This document shows positions 63,177 to 64,000 of a DNA stretch of 64,000 nucleotides, in pieces (the stretch's first letter is position 1; the number at the start of each line of letters is the position of its first letter). The notes under the pieces were generated by a model. It had not been told where the DNA came from. It saw only the letters and a list, made by a program, of their open reading frames with translations, and did no database searches. This stretch comes from Lentilactobacillus raoultii (GTDB lineage: Bacteria; Bacillota; Bacilli; Lactobacillales; Lactobacillaceae), in NCBI RefSeq assembly GCF_900411375.1, contig NZ_LS422980.1:38869-102868 (forward strand), in the 5' to 3' direction. The position numbers and the translations under genes are program-made.

Positions 63177-63817
63177 GACAGTTTTGCCAACCAATTTTTG
63201 GTCGGTGTGTCCGGTGCCGTGCTTGAATCAAACGGGAGTGGCTTAAAAGCAGCCTCAACCTTTTTCCAGTTGATATGGTTGCCATCCATGAAGTTTTCAG
63301 CTAGTGTCGCCACCTGATTGAGATTAATTTGCTTCATCAATTGAGGATTGTTTCCGAGTGTCGCCAATAACGTATTAGCTGCCAATTGCCGAGCGACAAC
63401 TTTTTCAAACGCTTCACTCGTCAGAAAATCCGTCAGCAACAACCGTTTTTTTAACGGGACTGCCGGAATTTCACGTTTTAAAAAGCGCTGAAACTTGGAC
63501 CAATTTCGGACGATTGCCCGATAAAACTGATATGGCACCCGAACATTAATTTTCTTAAGTGTCTCAACAGCCAGTTGTTGGATCGACCAATTTTCATTCA
63601 AGGGTGCGTTGTCAACCCACTCGATCAGAAAACGTTGGATGGTTTCCTTATCAGTGCCAATCATCTTGGCTTTTAACGTCAAGCCGTAGCGCACAAACAC
63701 AAATTGGGCAAATTGCGCTGGTGTGATGGTGCGGTCATTTTTTTCCTGACGGGCCTTACGTATTTCTTTTATCTGTCGAAGCTTGCTTGACTTGGCAAAT
63801 TTGCCTTGTTTTACCAT
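63164..63817 (-). CDS. Conserved-looking cytoplasmic protein of unknown function
   Basis: 217 aa, basic, no signal peptide or membrane segment, mostly predicted helical. Start ATG has AGGTGG 7 nt upstream. Not recognised. The last codons (SSEK and stop) overlap a decayed intergenic repeat, so the original C-terminus may have been different. Spacing of about 75 bp to the FLP-like gene leaves co-transcription open. Confidence 0.65.
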   Translation of the reverse strand: MVKQGKFAKSSKLRQIKEIRKARQEKNDRTITPAQFAQFVFVRYGLTLKAKMIGTDKETIQRFLIEWVDNAPLNENWSIQQLAVETLKKINVRVPYQFYRAIVRNWSKFQRFLKREIPAVPLKKRLLLTDFLTSEAFEKVVARQLAANTLLATLGNNPQLMKQINLNQVATLAENFMDGNHINWKKVEAAFKPLPFDSSTAPDTPTKNWLAKLSSEK

Positions 63818-63900
63818 TTGTGACCACCTATATTATATCTATTGTTTCGAATCATCTTAATTACCTTAATTATACCTGAATAATCTCTACTTTTAAAATT

Positions 63901-63947
63901 TGCCTGATTTGGTCCTTTTGAGGGCCATTTTTTTATCCTTTCAGGCA
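63901..63947. terminator. Composite hairpin near the window end
   Basis: Outer arms TGCCTGA and TCAGGCA (7 bp) enclose TGGTCC/GGGCCA plus seven T. The inner hairpin is a terminator for plus-strand RNA although no plus-strand gene precedes it; the outer one can terminate a minus-strand gene beyond the window. Confidence 0.5.
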
Positions 63948-64000
63948 CTTTTGATCGCTGACAAAACTTAACTGATCACTAACCGTCACATTTTGAGGGA

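Overview
The window looks like chromosome of a low-GC lactic acid bacterium, most likely a heterofermentative Lactobacillaceae of the Lentilactobacillus (buchneri/hilgardii) type. That rests on gene content, not on a marker gene: a complete arginine deiminase (ADI) operon, a KxYKxGKxW-type secretion signal with DUF5776-like wall domains, an Apf-type secreted protein, a full SUF operon and AraB/AraD of the Lactobacillus type. No rRNA, tRNA, CRISPR array or intact insertion sequence was seen.

Layout: 1-618 is the 3' part of a family-3 beta-N-acetylhexosaminidase. 714-12680 is one giant gene (3988 aa) for a secreted repeat protein. 13097-20069 is the ADI region, read right to left (argR, arcA, arcB, arcC, a Crp/Fnr regulator, arcD). 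20411-27690 holds a GH65 phosphorylase, a LysR regulator, a secreted S53 peptidase and a purine/uracil-type permease. 27903-33428 holds short genes: an Apf-like protein, greA, a VanZ-RDD fusion, an orphan HicB-like protein, DedA, an aldo/keto reductase and a membrane-anchored nuclease. 33568-39466 is sufCDSUB plus a SufT-like gene. 39860-45768 is gltBD, with gltB frameshifted. 45826-47869 is an ASCH protein overlapping an Lsa-type ABC-F gene. After a gene-poor stretch with a possible IS remnant come a small membrane protein and a GNAT acetyltransferase. 49613-54644 is a ugp-like glycerol-3-phosphate/glycerophosphodiester ABC operon ending in a metallophosphoesterase, with the ATPase gene frameshifted. 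The right end has a D,D-carboxypeptidase, a cationic secreted protein, a GT2 glycosyltransferase, a frameshifted small membrane gene, araBD, a TPP riboswitch with tenA, an FLP-like Crp/Fnr regulator and an unknown gene.

Functional themes: arginine to ornithine, CO2, NH3 and ATP (arcABCD, with likely ArgR and CcpA control); Fe-S assembly (suf) beside an Fe-S enzyme (glutamate synthase); cell-envelope proteins; and sugar and phosphodiester scavenging.

The most unusual feature is a family of about 122-126 bp intergenic repeats (tandem x3 after sufB, x2 between argR and the GH65 gene, single or decayed after arcA, arcC and the Crp/Fnr gene). Each full copy can fold into a long hairpin whose arms differ between copies but change together. 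The repeat begins at, or supplies, the stop codon of several genes. Three genes (gltB, the ugpC-like gene and a small membrane protein) carry single-base frameshifts, which may be real decay or assembly error.
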